Below are positions 34,380 through 46,493 of a stretch of 64,000 nucleotides of DNA, piece after piece. The stretch is from the NCBI GenBank assembly GCA_949130495.1, contig OX422214.1, forward strand, positions 6,494,046 to 6,558,045, written 5' to 3'. Numbering within the stretch: the stretch's first letter is position 1; each line of letters begins with the position of its first letter. The DNA is from Sambucus nigra (Eukaryota > Streptophyta > Magnoliopsida > Dipsacales > Adoxaceae). A model generated the notes under the pieces. The model saw nothing but the letters and a program-made list of their open reading frames with translations. It was not told the DNA's origin and searched no databases. The position numbers and the translations under genes were made by a program.

Positions 34380-36842
34380 ATGGCTGATATTCCAGAATCC
34401 AGCAATCGAAACGCTGGAAGCCCTCCAAATCCATCTGCTCCGCCTAATATTCCAAATCTGGCTGGAATAATAACAAATCTGGCCCAGGGCCAGACCATCA
34501 TACAAGAAACTATGCGACAACTCATACAAACCCTCCATGGCGGTGCACCAACCCATTCAGGACTGCGAAGTATTCAAAGAAATACCCATTTACCTTCTTC
34601 ACGTACTAGGCGTACTGATTCATATCGTACTGAAGAATCTGAAGATTTTTCTTATCAACCTGGGCGAACTTCGTCGGTACGAGCCACAGATACTGAACAA
34701 CGTATCACTCTCTCCCCAGAAAGGACCAGTACGCTAGAAAGATTAAGCAGAGTATCTCCTTTTGATCGATTAGGTCCTAGGAGGAGAAAAAGTCCTCCTA
34801 GAGCCACATCGAGGAGTTTTCAACGACCATCAGATTTAAGGGAAGGATCTGCCCAGTCGCAACCAACTGCTCGTCAAGATAGAGCCCAGGAAGCCACATC
34901 AACGCGATCAGTTGCTCGAACCAACAGGCCTGAGGAAGAAAACGATGCGTGGAAAGGCTCTATCCAGAGGCTGGAGGATAGATTAGGGGAAATGGCTAAA
35001 GCCAAGAACCCTCTACAACGAACTTTTGTTCGAGGAACACCTTTTGTCCAGGCCATTGTAGATTTTCCAACACCATCAAAGTTCAAAGCACCTGTTGTGA
35101 CCCCCAAATATGAGGGAAAGACTGACCCGGTCCTTCATATAGAACAATACCAAGCTGCAGCCGACATCTATGCTGTTCCAGATGAGATGAGATGTAGAGA
35201 ATTCTTGGGAACTCTTACCGGATCTGCTCAAATGTGGTATAATAATCTTCCTCGGGGTAAGATCTCAACTTTTCTTCAACTGGACGAGTTATTCATTGGG
35301 AATTTCTGTTTTGGGGCAAAGCCAGTTAAACGAGTAGCGCATTTATTAAGTGTTAGACAAAAAGTTGGTGAGAGTACCAGAGATTATATAACTCGTTTTA
35401 ATAACGAGAAACTTGAAGTCATTTATTATTAGGAAAAGACAACGATTACCGCCTTGATGAGTGGACTACTTCCCAACAAGTTGTACTACACTTTGGCCAA
35501 AGATCCACCTAGAACCATGTCAGATCTGATGGGAAAAGCATCCAAGATTATGAATGCCGAGGAGGCTATGGCTGCGAAGAAGAATATTGATGCCAAAGAA
35601 ACCAAGGTGGAAAGTGATAAAGCTAAGAAGAAAGAGCATAAGAACAATGGTAATGACAAACACTCAAAAACTAGGTCGACATGGGAGGTAATGAAGAAAT
35701 TTGATAATTATACTCCTTTGAAGAAGGACGTCAACCATGTTCTAGAAGAAATCAAGAATAACGAGGAATTAAACTGGCCAGAGAAAATGAAGGCAGGCCC
35801 TCACAGGAGGAATAAAGCAAAATATTGCGAGTTTCACAAAGATCATGGCCATATGACCAAAAATTGCATAGCTCTTCAAAATGAGATTGAAATACTCATC
35901 AGACGAAGAAAACTGGCAAAGTATGTTGATCGTGGAAGCGAAAGAAGAAACAACGACCGAATAAGAGAGATGTCTAGATCTCCTCGTCGATCAGAGGAGA
36001 ACAAGAAAAGAAACCATGAAGTTGATCCAGAAGACGACCCCGATCTTCCCAAGAGACCAAGGCAGCCAGAACGTGAGGTATTTTCAATACGCTTTGGGTC
36101 ATTTGACTGTAATGTTATAACAGGTGGAGATGCAGGAGGAGGAGACCTTACTGTAGAGACAAAAGCTTACCTTTATGAGGCTCAAGCTTGCTCGTACATT
36201 CAACGAATAAATCTAGCTGAGGAGGATCACCCGAGAAAGGTGAACAAAGAAAAATTGGTCATTGGTTTCTCAAAGAACGACCTCGCAGGTGTTCTATATC
36301 CTCATGATGACACATTGGTGATCAAAATGAGTATGAAGGAGGTAATGATTTCAAGAGTACTGGTCGACAATGGTAGCTTGGCAAACATCATGTTCTACTC
36401 GTGCTTTAACAGTTTAAATTTAAAGCTATCTCAACTGGAGCCTTATCATAGACCCCTCCTCGGTTTTGCTGGAAAGAAAGTATTTCCACTTGGGACGATC
36501 AAATTGGACATATTCATTGGTACGTGGCTTGCTTGTCGAACAGAAAGAATACGCTTCTTTGTGATTGATAAGAATGCTCAATCATCATAAAATATCATCA
36601 TGGGAAGAGTAGGATTGAAGAAGTTCGAGGCTATACCATCTACGGTACATCAATGCCTAAAATTTCCAACAAATTTTAGAGTAGGGGTTGTGAAAGGTGA
36701 TCAGAAAGTAGCTCGGGAATGCTATTACTCATCCGCCGAGCAGGAAGAAATGGAGGTATCAAGGAAAAGACTAGTACCTATCAAGTGGATGAAGGTGCAG
36801 AAATTGAAACATTGGATCCTAGAGATGACTCACAACTCGTGA
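34380..36842 (+). pseudogene. Element F gag-protease
   Basis: ATG 34380 opens MADIPESSNRN; the frame runs to 36842 with in-frame stops at 35430-35432 and 36588-36590. Residues 1-150 are Arg/Ser-rich. The capsid (retrotransposon gag domain) lies at about residues 235-350, with FLGTLTGSAQMWYNNLP and RQKVGESTRDYITRFN. After the first stop the frame continues with ALMSGLLPNKLYYTL, a Lys-rich linker, and the zinc-knuckle segment YCEFHKDHGHMTKNC (about 35824-35870). The protease active site reads VLVDNGSLANIMFY (about 36358-36400), the usual Tat DNG form. The two stops would block Gag and protease synthesis. The sequence downstream of the second stop joins the linker to RT. Confidence 0.9.
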
Positions 36843-39800
36843 AGGGTCAAGTGGTGGAAGCTACTGAAAACATCATTCTGGACGACGAGCATCCTGAACG
36901 AACTACTCAAGTAGGTTCGTCGTTGGAAGCCTCACTAAAACAGGAATTGATAACTTTCCTAAGAAGTAGAAAGCAAACCTTTGCGTGGAGTCATGAGGAT
37001 ATGCTAGGGATAGATCCAAATTTCTTATGTCACTAACTCAATGTGAATAAGGAGATCAAGCCTGTGAAGCAGAGAAGAAGAGTATTTAGTCCCGAGAAGA
37101 ATCAAGCTATACAGGAGGAAGTCGAGAAGCTCCAGAAAGCTTACTTCATTGAAGATGTTAAATATACAAACTGGTTAGCAAATGTGGTGATGGTGAAAAA
37201 GAAGAACAACAAATAGAGGATGTGTGTAGACTTCACCGACCTCAACAAAGCATGTCCAAATGATCATTTATGTTGCCCCGTATTGATCAACTAGTCGATG
37301 CTACCTCGGGACACGAGCTGCTGAGCTTCATGGATGCTTATTCTGGTTACAATCAGATTAAAATGAAACCTGAAGACAGGGAGAGTACTTCTTTTATTAC
37401 CCCTAGGGGAACTTATTATTATAATGTTATGCCTTTTGGTTTGAAAAATGCAGGTGCGACATATCAGCGGCTGATGAACAAGGTCTTTGCTGAACAAATC
37501 AGTTGTAATATGGAAGTCTGTGTTGACGATATGCTGACAAAGAACAAGAAAGCTGTCGATCATCTAGTTGACTTAAGTCAGACTTTTGATCAACTGGATA
37601 AATATCAAATGAAGCTGAACCAGACAAAGTGCATATTTGGAGTACAAGAAGGCATGTTTCTCGGGTACATTGTCAATCAATGAGGCATTGAGGCAAATCC
37701 TGAAAAGATCAAAGATCTATTAGGGATACGATCTCCAACGACGAAGAAAGAGGTGCAAAGTCTTAGAGGACGAGTAGCAGCACTCAACAGATTTGTATCG
37801 CGAGCAACTGATCGATGTCTCCCATTCTTCAAAACACTCCAAAAGACTTTTGAGTGGAATGATGAATGTGAGAAGGCTTTTCAAGACTTGAAGAAATATT
37901 TGGGAGCACCTCCACTGTTATCCAGGCCAGTGATGGGAGAAAAATTATACTTGTATCTGGCAGTGTCCGAGAATGCAGTCAGTTCGGCATTGATAAGAAT
38001 GGAGAATGGAATATAAAAACCGATCTACTACACAATTAAGGCCGTCCGAGGAGCAAAGATCAGATATCCAAAGCTGGAAAAATTGGCACTAGCATTGATC
38101 GACGAAATTTAAATAATGAAGCCATACTTTCAAGCTCATACCATAGTAGTATATACAGATATGCCATTGAGGCAAGCCCTTCATAAACCAGAAAAGTCAG
38201 GAAGATTGATGTGCTGGGTAATAGAGCTTGGTGAATATGATATAATTTACGAACCCAGATCATCATTTAAAGGGCAAGCTGTAGCAGACTTTATAGCAGA
38301 GTTCACCTATCCTGATACCCCCGAGGAGCAAAAGTTGCTCATTGATCAACCTGTGGATGTTACAGGATCATCAAACACAAGCTCAGACCAACTTAGGTTG
38401 GTAAAAGGGCAAATGGATGCTACAGGATCATCAAATTCGAGCCCAGACAAACTTAGGTTGATAAAAGGGCAAGAAAAGATGATCGATGAAGAGCAATAAA
38501 TATTAGGGGAGGATGAAAGGAAGCAACAAATATTTCACCGAGGAACTCTGTCAGCTCATAAATTTGAAGACGAGTTACCTGTATGGAGGCTATATGTAGA
38601 TGGCTCATCTTGCACAACAAGTTGTGGGGTAGGGATCATTTTGAATAGCCTGGACGAGGTCGACATGGAATACGCCCTACGATTCCAATTCAAAGCTTCC
38701 AATAATGAGGCTGAGTATGAGGCCGTGATTGCAGGTCTTAATTTGGCAAAAATTATGGAGGCGCAGTAGGTTATTGTCTTCAGTGGTTCTCAATTAATCG
38801 TATATCAAATTTTGGGAATATATGCAGCCAAAGGAGAATTAATGATCAAGTATCATGCAAAGGTGATGGAGTTGGTATCAGAATTTGCTGCTATTCACTT
38901 GGTCAGAATACCAAGAATGGAGAATGCAAGAGCAGACGCCCTAGCTCGATTAGCATCAGCTACTCGTATCGAGCTACGAAGAACAATCCCAATTGAAGTG
39001 TTGGCTAGTCGAAGCATAGATGAAGATCTGACGACGAATTTCATTACCCTTGATTTAGGACCATCTTGGATGGATCCCATCAGGGCATATATTAAGGAGG
39101 GAGAATTACCAATTGACAAGCTCGCAGCCAAGAAATTGAAATTTAAAGCTGCTCGGTATGTATTAACTAACGGTATTCTATATAGACGAGGAATTATGGT
39201 AGGTTTGCAAAGATGTGTACATCCCTTCGAGGTGAAAGAATTAATTGAAGAGATCCATGAAGGGTCCTGTGGAGCCCATATAGCAAGTCGGACGCTTTTG
39301 CAAAGAATGATGACGCAGGGATACTACTGGCCGACGATGAGGGTTGATTGTATAGCATATGCCAAGAAATGTGACAAGTGCCAGCGCTTTTCCTCCATCC
39401 GAAGAACTCCACAAGCATTGTTGACACCCATTACTTCCCCTTGGCCATTTTCCATGTGGGGAATAGATTTGGTCGGGCCACTGCCAATGAGCAGAGGAAG
39501 GTTCAAATACCTCGTCGTCGTAGTGGATTATTTTACTAAATGGGTTGAAGTTGAGCCTCTCATTGATATGACGTACGATAAGGTGTACCAATTCAATTGG
39601 AAGAACATCATTTTTTGATATGGTCTTCCTCATGCCTTCATCACAGACCATGGAACACAATTTGACAACGAAGAGTTCGCTGCCTATTGTCATCAGTCAA
39701 ATATTTTGAAGATCCACTCAGCGCCAGGCCATCCTCAAAGCAATGGACAAACTGAAGTGACAAACAGAACGTTGTTGAATGGCTTGAAGAAAAGACTGGA

Positions 39801-40287
39801 TGATGCGAAAGCAAATTGGATCAACAAGCTACAATCAGTACTTTGGGCTTACCGAACTACTCCCCGAGTAGCAACAGGGGAATCTCCATATATGCTAGCG
39901 TTTGGAAGTGAAGATGTTATACCTGCCGAGTTGGGCCTCCCAACACACAGGGTACTGAATTTCAATTCCCTTGTCAGCAACTTAATGAGAAGATTGGATT
40001 TAGACATGTTCGAGGAGGTTAGAGAAGAAGCATCCATCAGGAAGGCTGCATACCAACAATGGACAACTTTGTTCTACAATAAGAGGGTGAAGAAGTGCGA
40101 CCTGAAAGAAGGAGATTATGTGCTAAAGAAAGTGATTCAAAAGCACAACAAACTGGAGGGAAACTGGCATGGACCATACCGAGTTACATAAGTTGTTCGA
40201 CCAGGAACTTACCGAATAGCAACTTTAGAAGGGGAGGAGTTTAAGAATGCATGGAACGCAGAGCACCTGCGCAAGTATTATCAGTGA
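36719..40287 (+). pseudogene. Element F pol (RT, RNase H, second RNase H, integrase)
   Basis: The frame shifts near 36730-36790 and again near 37270; from there one frame runs to 40287 with seven stops (37681, 38014, 38110, 38497, 38767, 39616, 40189), and the upstream frame has two (37034, 37214). RT has MCVDFTDLNKACPND, SGYNQIKM, then VCVDDML, keeping the DD pair. RNase H is at about 37930-38290 (YTDMPLRQALHKP). The second RNase H, a Tat hallmark, is at 38580-38960 with YVDGSS and NNEAEYEA, but the third acidic position is Gly in FSGSQ. Integrase has HEGSCGAH, KKCDKCQRF, GIDLVGPL, ITDHGTQFDN and NGQTEVTN, so HHCC and DDE residues remain. The C-terminus ends LRKYYQ. Confidence 0.93.
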
Positions 40288-41180
40288 TGTATATTCTCAT
40301 GTAACGCAATTCCGTCAGTATGAATAAAACGAAGATATTCTGCCAAATTCTCTCCTTTTATTGAAATTTTTTCGGGGAATACTAGTGCTACACACTACTC
40401 AGCAAACTACTCGGCAAAACTCGGACTACTCAAATTTATTCTCGAAAACGCCAACTAAGGTTGGTCGAGAAACAAATGTATTCCTACGGGAAGTAAAACT
40501 ATGTATTCCTAAAAATGCCAACTTATGTTGGTTAGGAAGTAAATGTATTCCTACGGGAAGTAAAACTATGTATTCCTAAAAATGCCAACTTATGTTGGTT
40601 AGGAAGTAAATGTATTCCTACGGGAAGTAAAACTATGTATTCCTAAAAATGCCAACTTATGTTGGTTAGGAAGTAAATGTATTCCTCGGGAAGTAAAAGT
40701 ATTCCTAAAAATGCCAACTTATTTTGGCTAGGAAGTAAATATATTCTCGAAAATGCCAACTAAAGTTGGTCGGGAGGTAAAATTATTCCAGAAAGTGCCA
40801 AAGTTGCTCGTAGAGGAAAAATCCACTAACTGTAGTTGGTCGAAAAGGAAAATTTACCGACCTTGGTTGGTCGGAAACATTTTATGAATACGAGAAAGTA
40901 ATCGAGCAAAATTTTTGATACTCATAACTTTTTAAAATTATTACTAAGTTGGTCGAGAAACAAAACATCATTTTTGCCAAATGACTACCACAAATTCAAA
41001 CTACTCGACAATAAGTTGGTCAACCAATAACACAATATTGTTATCTTTTTAACAGATACACATGCACAGATGTAAAGTGTTACAAAACAATAGCAGTGAA
41101 GATTTGCAAATAATATTATTTCATTAAATGTAGAACAAGATACATCAGGAATGGAATACAAATTTATTACATCAGTATTC
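40288..41180 (+). other. Element F spacer between pol and antisense ORFs
   Basis: An 893-bp non-coding spacer. It holds the 67-bp minisatellite and, around it, further degenerate copies of the TTGGTCGAGAAACAAA-type motif (40440-40990). No protein is supported here. Confidence 0.7.
40474..40735. repeat. 67-bp minisatellite in element F
   Basis: Three nearly identical 67-bp units (40474-40540, 40541-40607, 40608-40674) and a shorter fourth (40675 to about 40735). Each has CCTACGGGAAGTAAAACT, TATTCCTAAAAATGCC and TTGGTTAGGAAGT. Half-units continue on both sides. Minisatellites after pol are known in Tat/Ogre elements and have been proposed as seeds of satellite DNA. Confidence 0.95.
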
Positions 41181-42453
41181 CTATTCTATTGGTTTCTTCC
41201 CCTCTGCTTTTGAAGCAGGTTCCTTGCCAGCAGGTGGATCATTTAAAGCGAGAGGAGAATTTATGAAGTTAAGATCTTTTAACATCCTGAGATTCATCAC
41301 GGATGGTCGATCTAGGAGGTGCTCGGGACGAGATATTTTGACATTTGAATGGAGATTATAATCGCCGAGATATTTGGAAATCAGACATCAGGGGATGGCC
41401 CGAGCAGGGATCCAACTCATATCAAGCTTGAATGGTGGCACTGGTAGGTGGAGCAACCCAGGATTATGGTAATCCCACAGGTAATGACCCTGTTCCAGTT
41501 GCAGCACACCTAAGGCATTCAACTATCCCTGCTTGTAGCCGTCATTATTTGCATTTTGGATGCGATCGTCCAAGTGGTAGAGAGCCTCGTTGTAGCCATC
41601 CATCCAGAACTCCCTGGGCTGCTTGTGGAATTGATATGTCAATCTTTCCAGCTGTTCGTGGAGATTTTTGATGAAAAGTTCTTTATTCTCCAAGACAGAC
41701 TTCTGCGTAGAAAAGCTGCTCTTCCAGGTCCCTGATTTTCTTAGACATCTCAGCCAATGCCTGGTTCTTCGCCATCAGCTGGAAGGCCTAGTTCTCTAAA
41801 GCAGATTGAGTCCTCTGTTCCTCGACAGGAATCCGAGCAGCTCTTGCTCGTCCCCGAGGAGCTCTTGCTCATCCACGAGAAGATGTAGAAGGGCCAGCTC
41901 TTTTCAAGCTTTCCAACTCATCCCTCAGGTTGGCGTTTTCGACCTCCAAGAACGAGAATCCTTCATCAGTCACTGGGACCAAAGCATTTGAGGTGGAGGA
42001 AACAGATTTTAATTGAGATGCTTCTCTTTGCAAGTTGTTATTTTCTTGCTCCAACAACTCGACTATTTGCCTGTGCTCCTCGACCTCGGCTTTCAACGTT
42101 CTCTCCCGCACGTCGTAAGCAGCAAAACGCTTCTCGTATCCCTTGTCGACAACAATTTGTTGATACTTCTTCTCGTACCCCTCGTGCAAGAGGGCAGTGG
42201 ATTCCTTATATTGTTGTTGAATGTCTTTAAGAGTGCCTTGGAGATCCTCAATCATATCATAATAAGCTACATTATTGGCCACCGAACGATCAAGCAGACA
42301 CTTCAAATATTGGTAAGCTTAAACTTCTTGTTCCGAAGCATCTTGGCCGAGGATGTCGACGATTTGTGCTGCACTCAGATCTGTATGACCAGCCTTAAAG
42401 TACTCATTGCATTGCCGTAACAGCTTGGTATCATGAGCAGACAATAATTCCAT
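41181..42453 (-). pseudogene. Element F antisense ORF 2 (coiled coil)
   Basis: From ATG 42453 the minus strand reads MELLSAHDTKLLRQCNEYF, then an in-frame stop near 42320. A 145-codon open stretch follows (42306-41869) with strong heptad character (VEEHRQIVELLEQENNNLQR) and ends GPSTSSRG. Beyond it, in other frames, coding-like text continues (LDGYNEALYHLDDRIQNAN near 41590) to a stop at 41183-41181. It is separated from aORF1 by about 190 bp with an AATAAA-like string, so it may be a second gene or a downstream exon. D has a counterpart at 25944-26400; A has lost it. Function unknown. Confidence 0.55.
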
Positions 42454-42639
42454 CCTGGCGAGAAACTAGTAGAGGAAGAAAAAGAAATAATCAATAAGAG
42501 TACCAATAGAGCATGAAGATAAGAAATAACAGTATGCATAAACAAAAGTTCAAGTTTTATTATATCACAAAGATCAGAGTTACATGTTCAGGGTTACAGT
42601 TGACAAAGAAAAATAAAATAGAGAGAAACCCGAACAACT

Positions 42640-44830
42640 CTACACCTTTTCCTTGTCTCCCAAAACTTTCTCGGGAGGCTTGGACGAGGAGGTAGGTTGA
42701 TCGGAGGGAACAGAGAGTTGCTCGGGGAGCGCTGGCAGTTGCTCGGATGAAGTAACGAGTTGCTGAAGTTCCTCGTTAGTAGGATGGATGGCTGGGAGAT
42801 GAGAAACTTGATCTCCCATCACCATAGAAGACTCCTCAGAGGCAGCTTCATCATCTTCTTCATCTTCAGGAGTAGGAGGGGGACCAGGTATGTGTCGCTG
42901 AAAGAGTTCAGAATTTTCATCAATCTTTATCTCTTGCAGAGCAGCGACCCACCAATCTCTAATGTATTTGAGGCTGCCATATTCGACTTGTGACATCATG
43001 GAAGCCAAACCTTTGTTCCACCCTTTATCCCAGCCAGCGCTGAAAGATTTCTTCACAACCAATTTCCTCTTTGATTTCTCCGAGGAAGGCTTCTCGGACA
43101 GAAGATTTTCAGCAGACTTTAGTTTACTCTCAACCTCCTCTTTCTATCAACTTACTTCCCTAAGCTGACCCAACTCTTCCTTAGCAACCTTGAGCTTATC
43201 TTCAAGCTCCCCAGCATTTTTGAGCTTCCGTTCGAGCTCTTTATTCTTCCTCTCCAAATCGTTTATTTTTTTCTCCAACCCCTTGGAGACTTCAACAACT
43301 TGAGCCTTCTCCTACTCGGTTGAGGTAAGTTTCTTCTCCCAAGCAGCCTTGTCAGCATCATGCTTCTGACGAGAATCTTCCAAAGACCGCGTCAGGCCCA
43401 TCAGAGCTTCCTCCACACCAAATGAGGAGCTTGAAGCTTTAATAGCTTCATCTTTCTTCAAAATTGTGTTAAAGCAGCTCACCAACTATGAAAAGAAAAT
43501 GAAAGCAAGTCAGAGACAGATATAACAAGGGAAAGATGAAAATTTCAAAATAATAAGACTTACAGAAGCAATATGGCGAGAAGCCAATGAGGTAACCATG
43601 TCCCGAGAAAGGTTATCTTCAATACCTTGGATCTCGGGAATGATCCAAGTCTTCACCGAGCTCATGGCAGAGCTCGGGGGAACAAAAGTAGGAACACCAG
43701 TTCCAGTAGTTGGGGGCTGAGAGATGGTTTCAGCCAAATTAATCGAGGAGCTCTTCTTCAGCTTCCTCGGGGGAACAGGAATAGCTTCGACCAAGTAAGA
43801 ACTCTTGGTCGATGATATGACAATCACCTCACCTAGAGCAGCAGCCTTGCTCGGGGCCACTGGGGGCTTCTCGACAACCTTTACAACGGCAGCCAAGGGA
43901 GGTGCATCAATTTTCTTTGTCCCTTCTGGGACATCATGTTTACTTCTTTTTGCCTCTCCAACACCAGAGGCAGGTTTCTCGAAGAGAGTAGGAGGTCTTC
44001 TTTTCTTCATCCTTTCACTTAAAGGAACGTGTGACTCAGGCGAAGAACTGGTAGAAGCTGGTACTGGGTCTACTTCGCTTATCACCGGACGAGCAGTAAA
44101 GGAAGAGGTGTAACTCTTGTACTGCAGCAAATATGAAGCTGACCTAATGTGCTCGTTGGCAACAGACTGATGCAAACTCCAGATAAGTTTTAAATGCCTT
44201 ATATTAACGTCTGCCTCTTTTGGGGATTTTCTTTTGCTGTCAACTGCAAACAAATCAACATTAAAATATCAGTGGCACATTTTATCAAACATAGAGGAAG
44301 CATAATTTCAAAATAAATAAAATGAAATAAAAATAACCTATCCCATTGCCATAGGGAGGGCATCTGGGACCCTAATACACTTCATCTCCAGATAAAGGAG
44401 CATGTTGTTAATTTTTTATAACAACACCGTGCTCAAAATAGTCCCTATTGGCATTCGGGAGATTGACCACTAAAGCCTTATTTAAAAATCTAGTTTTTAA
44501 ATAAAATGTGTTATCACCAACAGCCCATCTATAACAAAACATGATTTCTGGAATTCCTATGCGAGTTCCATGAATTTGATTTAGTCTATGAACCCCATTA
44601 ACTATTCTCCATGTATTGGGGGACATTCTTGCAGGAACCACGTCAAAATATTGACAGAATTCCAGACATAGAGGGTTTGGAGGAAAAGAAAATCCACACT
44701 CAGCAACAAAGAGACTGGGGAACCAATGTCCCTGAGCCAAACGGAAATAGTCTAAAGGCTCAGAAAGCTCTTCCAAAACAACCCAGGAGGGAATAGAAAA
44801 ATAAGAGCGAAATTTATCAATCGATTCTAC
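42640..44830 (-). pseudogene. Element F antisense ORF 1 (intron-containing)
   Basis: Exon 1 (about 44830-44338) encodes FSIPSWVVLEELSEPLDYF, AQGHWFPSLFVAECGFSFPP and NTWRIVNGVHRLNQIHG, the N-terminal domain of a protein family annotated in plants as putative gypsy-type transposon protein. Its end has one stop near 44405. Introns are predicted at 44337-44244 (GT...TTTGCAG on the minus strand) and 43563-43486 (GTAAGT...TTTTCATAG). Exon 2 (44243-43564) reads HLKLIWSLHQSVANEHIRSA, then a Pro/Ser/Lys-rich linker. Exon 3 holds coiled coil with stops, GWDKGWNKGLASMMSQVEYG, FQRHIPGPPPTPEDEEDDE and a Ser/Pro tail ending 42640. No enzyme motif is seen. Homologues lie in A and D. Confidence 0.7.
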
Positions 44831-45258
44831 AGGATGAAAGAAGGAAATGAAGAAGAAGGAAGAAGATCTTATAGAAAAAGAGTGGATCTGTTGACAACGA
44901 ACGATGAAAAGGATGAACGCACAAGAGAGTAAGACAATAGAAAACTCAAAGATACAAATTTGAAAAAGTAGAAGACGATGGGATTGTCTGTGACACTTAA
45001 ATACCGTATCTTGGGAAACGGTAAAGTTAATGATTACAAAAAGAAACGATTACGCTACCGGCGGCTAGAAGGAAAAAAGTACGCGGAGATCGAGGCGGTT
45101 ATAAAAATTCAAAAAAGCCTGATTCTACGAATTTGGAAGGAAAAATAAATACAAAGGAAACACTCCTGAAAATCAGGAGGACCATTTAAAACTGCCATAT
45201 TCCGAGAAAGAATGTTCCACACTCCTCAAATTTCAAACTATGAAACATTGGGAGCTTC

Positions 45259-45854
45259 TATTGATACCAAATTTAGTCTGTTGACATGGCTCAATTAAGT
45301 GAAGACACGTGGCAATCTACGTGGCAACAACAAACACTTTTGAGGAACTCAGACGCTCTGAGGAACCATACTACAACGAGGAACACTGCTTTCCCGAGGA
45401 ACTCATACGCTCCGACAAACAAGAAATCTACGAGGAGCTTCTGAGTACCGAGCAGCTTAGGCGGTACGAGCAACTTAGGCGGTCCGAGCTGCACCTCGAA
45501 CAAAGCATTAATAGCCGGATAACCAACAGTTTGACTGTTCATTAAATACTTATCATTCAAATGTATACACTTTTAGGGGCATTGAATGTATTAACCTTTC
45601 ACATGTACAACATTTAATGTATTACCCTTTCACATTACAGCCTCAGGGCTATAAATACATTGTATTACCCTCATTGTAAAGGGACCAGAATTTCTTGATT
45701 GAACTTGTAATCGAGAATTCCCAAACAGTCATCAATAACAGAAATAGTGGACGTAGGCCATTCTTATAAGGCTGAACCACTTTAAAAATTCTTTGTCTCA
45801 TTTATTTTATCTGTGATTAAATAATTAGATATAATCTAATTTTTTACATCAACA
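45259..45854 (+). repeat. Element F 3' LTR
   Basis: 596 bp matching the 5' LTR. It begins TATTGATACC rather than TGTTGATACC, so the terminal TG has become TA. Upstream is ATTGGGAGCTTC, a weak polypurine tract. A TATAAATA lies at 45650-45657. The LTR contains a short chance frame (45309-45545). Confidence 0.95.
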
Positions 45855-45859
45855 CTAAG

Positions 45860-45936
45860 AATGGACCGTTTGAGACTCTTATTTTTATTAGAGTAGCTGG
45901 CTTGACACCTCTTATTTTAATAAGAGAGGTGTCACA
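45860..45936 (+). mobile_element. Element E 5' LTR, last 77 bp
   Basis: It follows F's CTAAG duplication and ends AAGAGAGGTGTCACA, right before a tRNA-Met-type PBS. With 31272-33719 it restores one LTR of about 2.5 kb. Confidence 0.75.
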
Positions 45937-45938
45937 AA

Positions 45939-45950
45939 TGGTATCAGAGC
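45939..45950 (+). other. Element E primer-binding site
   Basis: TGGTATCAGAGC, two bases after the LTR end, is the site complementary to the 3' end of initiator tRNA-Met used by many plant gypsy and copia elements. Confidence 0.9.
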
Positions 45951-46118
45951 ATTAGGTTCTAGAGTCCTTAGGATCTATGTGGACTTATCACGTTCTACCG
46001 TAGCGTTCTTTGATATGGAGCCCTATTATTAGGACTGTTTTGCTTATATGCGTTTACAATTTTCCAGTAAGGATAAATTGTTTTGACTGTATATTTATTC
46101 AGTTTCTTTTTATCTCAG

Positions 46119-46493
46119 ATGCCTCCTAGATGAGGTCACCCAGCGAGGGTAAATTGAGTAGAAGATGATGTAGAGCCCCCACCACCGCACGGAACTATAA
46201 ATGCGATGGAGGTGGCAAATATTGTGGCCCGGGCGGTAAACGCTGCAATGACCGTTATGGCGCAACAATTTCCCCAAGCTCGACAATCAGTAGCACCGTG
46301 ATTGTTATGCCGCAACCTATTTTGGGTGGCTCTGATGTGATTGTTTCAAATCAATTAAAGAAGGATGTTTAACGCCATCTTTGAATGGTGGAATGTAGTG
46401 AGGAGATGAAACATATTCTCGCCACTTTTAAACTCGTGGGATCTGCTCTCCAATGGTGGTAGTCGATTGATTAACACGTGAAAAGTGTGCTCA
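46119..46493 (+). pseudogene. Element E gag, 5' part
   Basis: ATG 46119 begins MPPR and hits a stop at codon 5. Read through stops and shifts, the region gives a Pro-rich N-terminus, then ILATFKLVGSALQWW (about 46410-46460), the conserved core of the retrotransposon gag domain. MPPR starts and this core are typical of Tekay/Del chromoviruses. The frame is cut at 46493 by the Athila-type LTR of element G; the remainder of E lies beyond or is lost. The product is not functional. Confidence 0.7.

Larger units (their letters stand above)
33720..45854 (+). mobile_element. Element F: structurally complete Tat retrotransposon
   Basis: This is a 12,135-bp element flanked by a perfect 5-bp duplication CTAAG (33715-33719 and 45855-45859). 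LTRs are at 33720-34314 and 45259-45854. The interior holds a PBS (34315-34338), gag-protease and pol on the plus strand to 40287, a 67-bp minisatellite, then two antisense ORFs (44830-42640 and 42453-41181). By eye the LTRs differ at about 31 positions, about 5%, so it is the youngest dated insertion here. Gag-pol carries at least eleven in-frame stops and two frameshifts, so it could move only with enzymes supplied in trans. It interrupts the LTR of element E. Confidence 0.95.

Noticed and set aside
39241..39693. 150-codon minus-strand frame over integrase
   Set aside because: It is the mirror frame of the conserved integrase core and shows no independent similarity.
45939..45950. tRNA-Met-like sequence as a tRNA gene
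   Set aside because: Only the acceptor-end complement is present, directly after an LTR. It is a primer-binding site.
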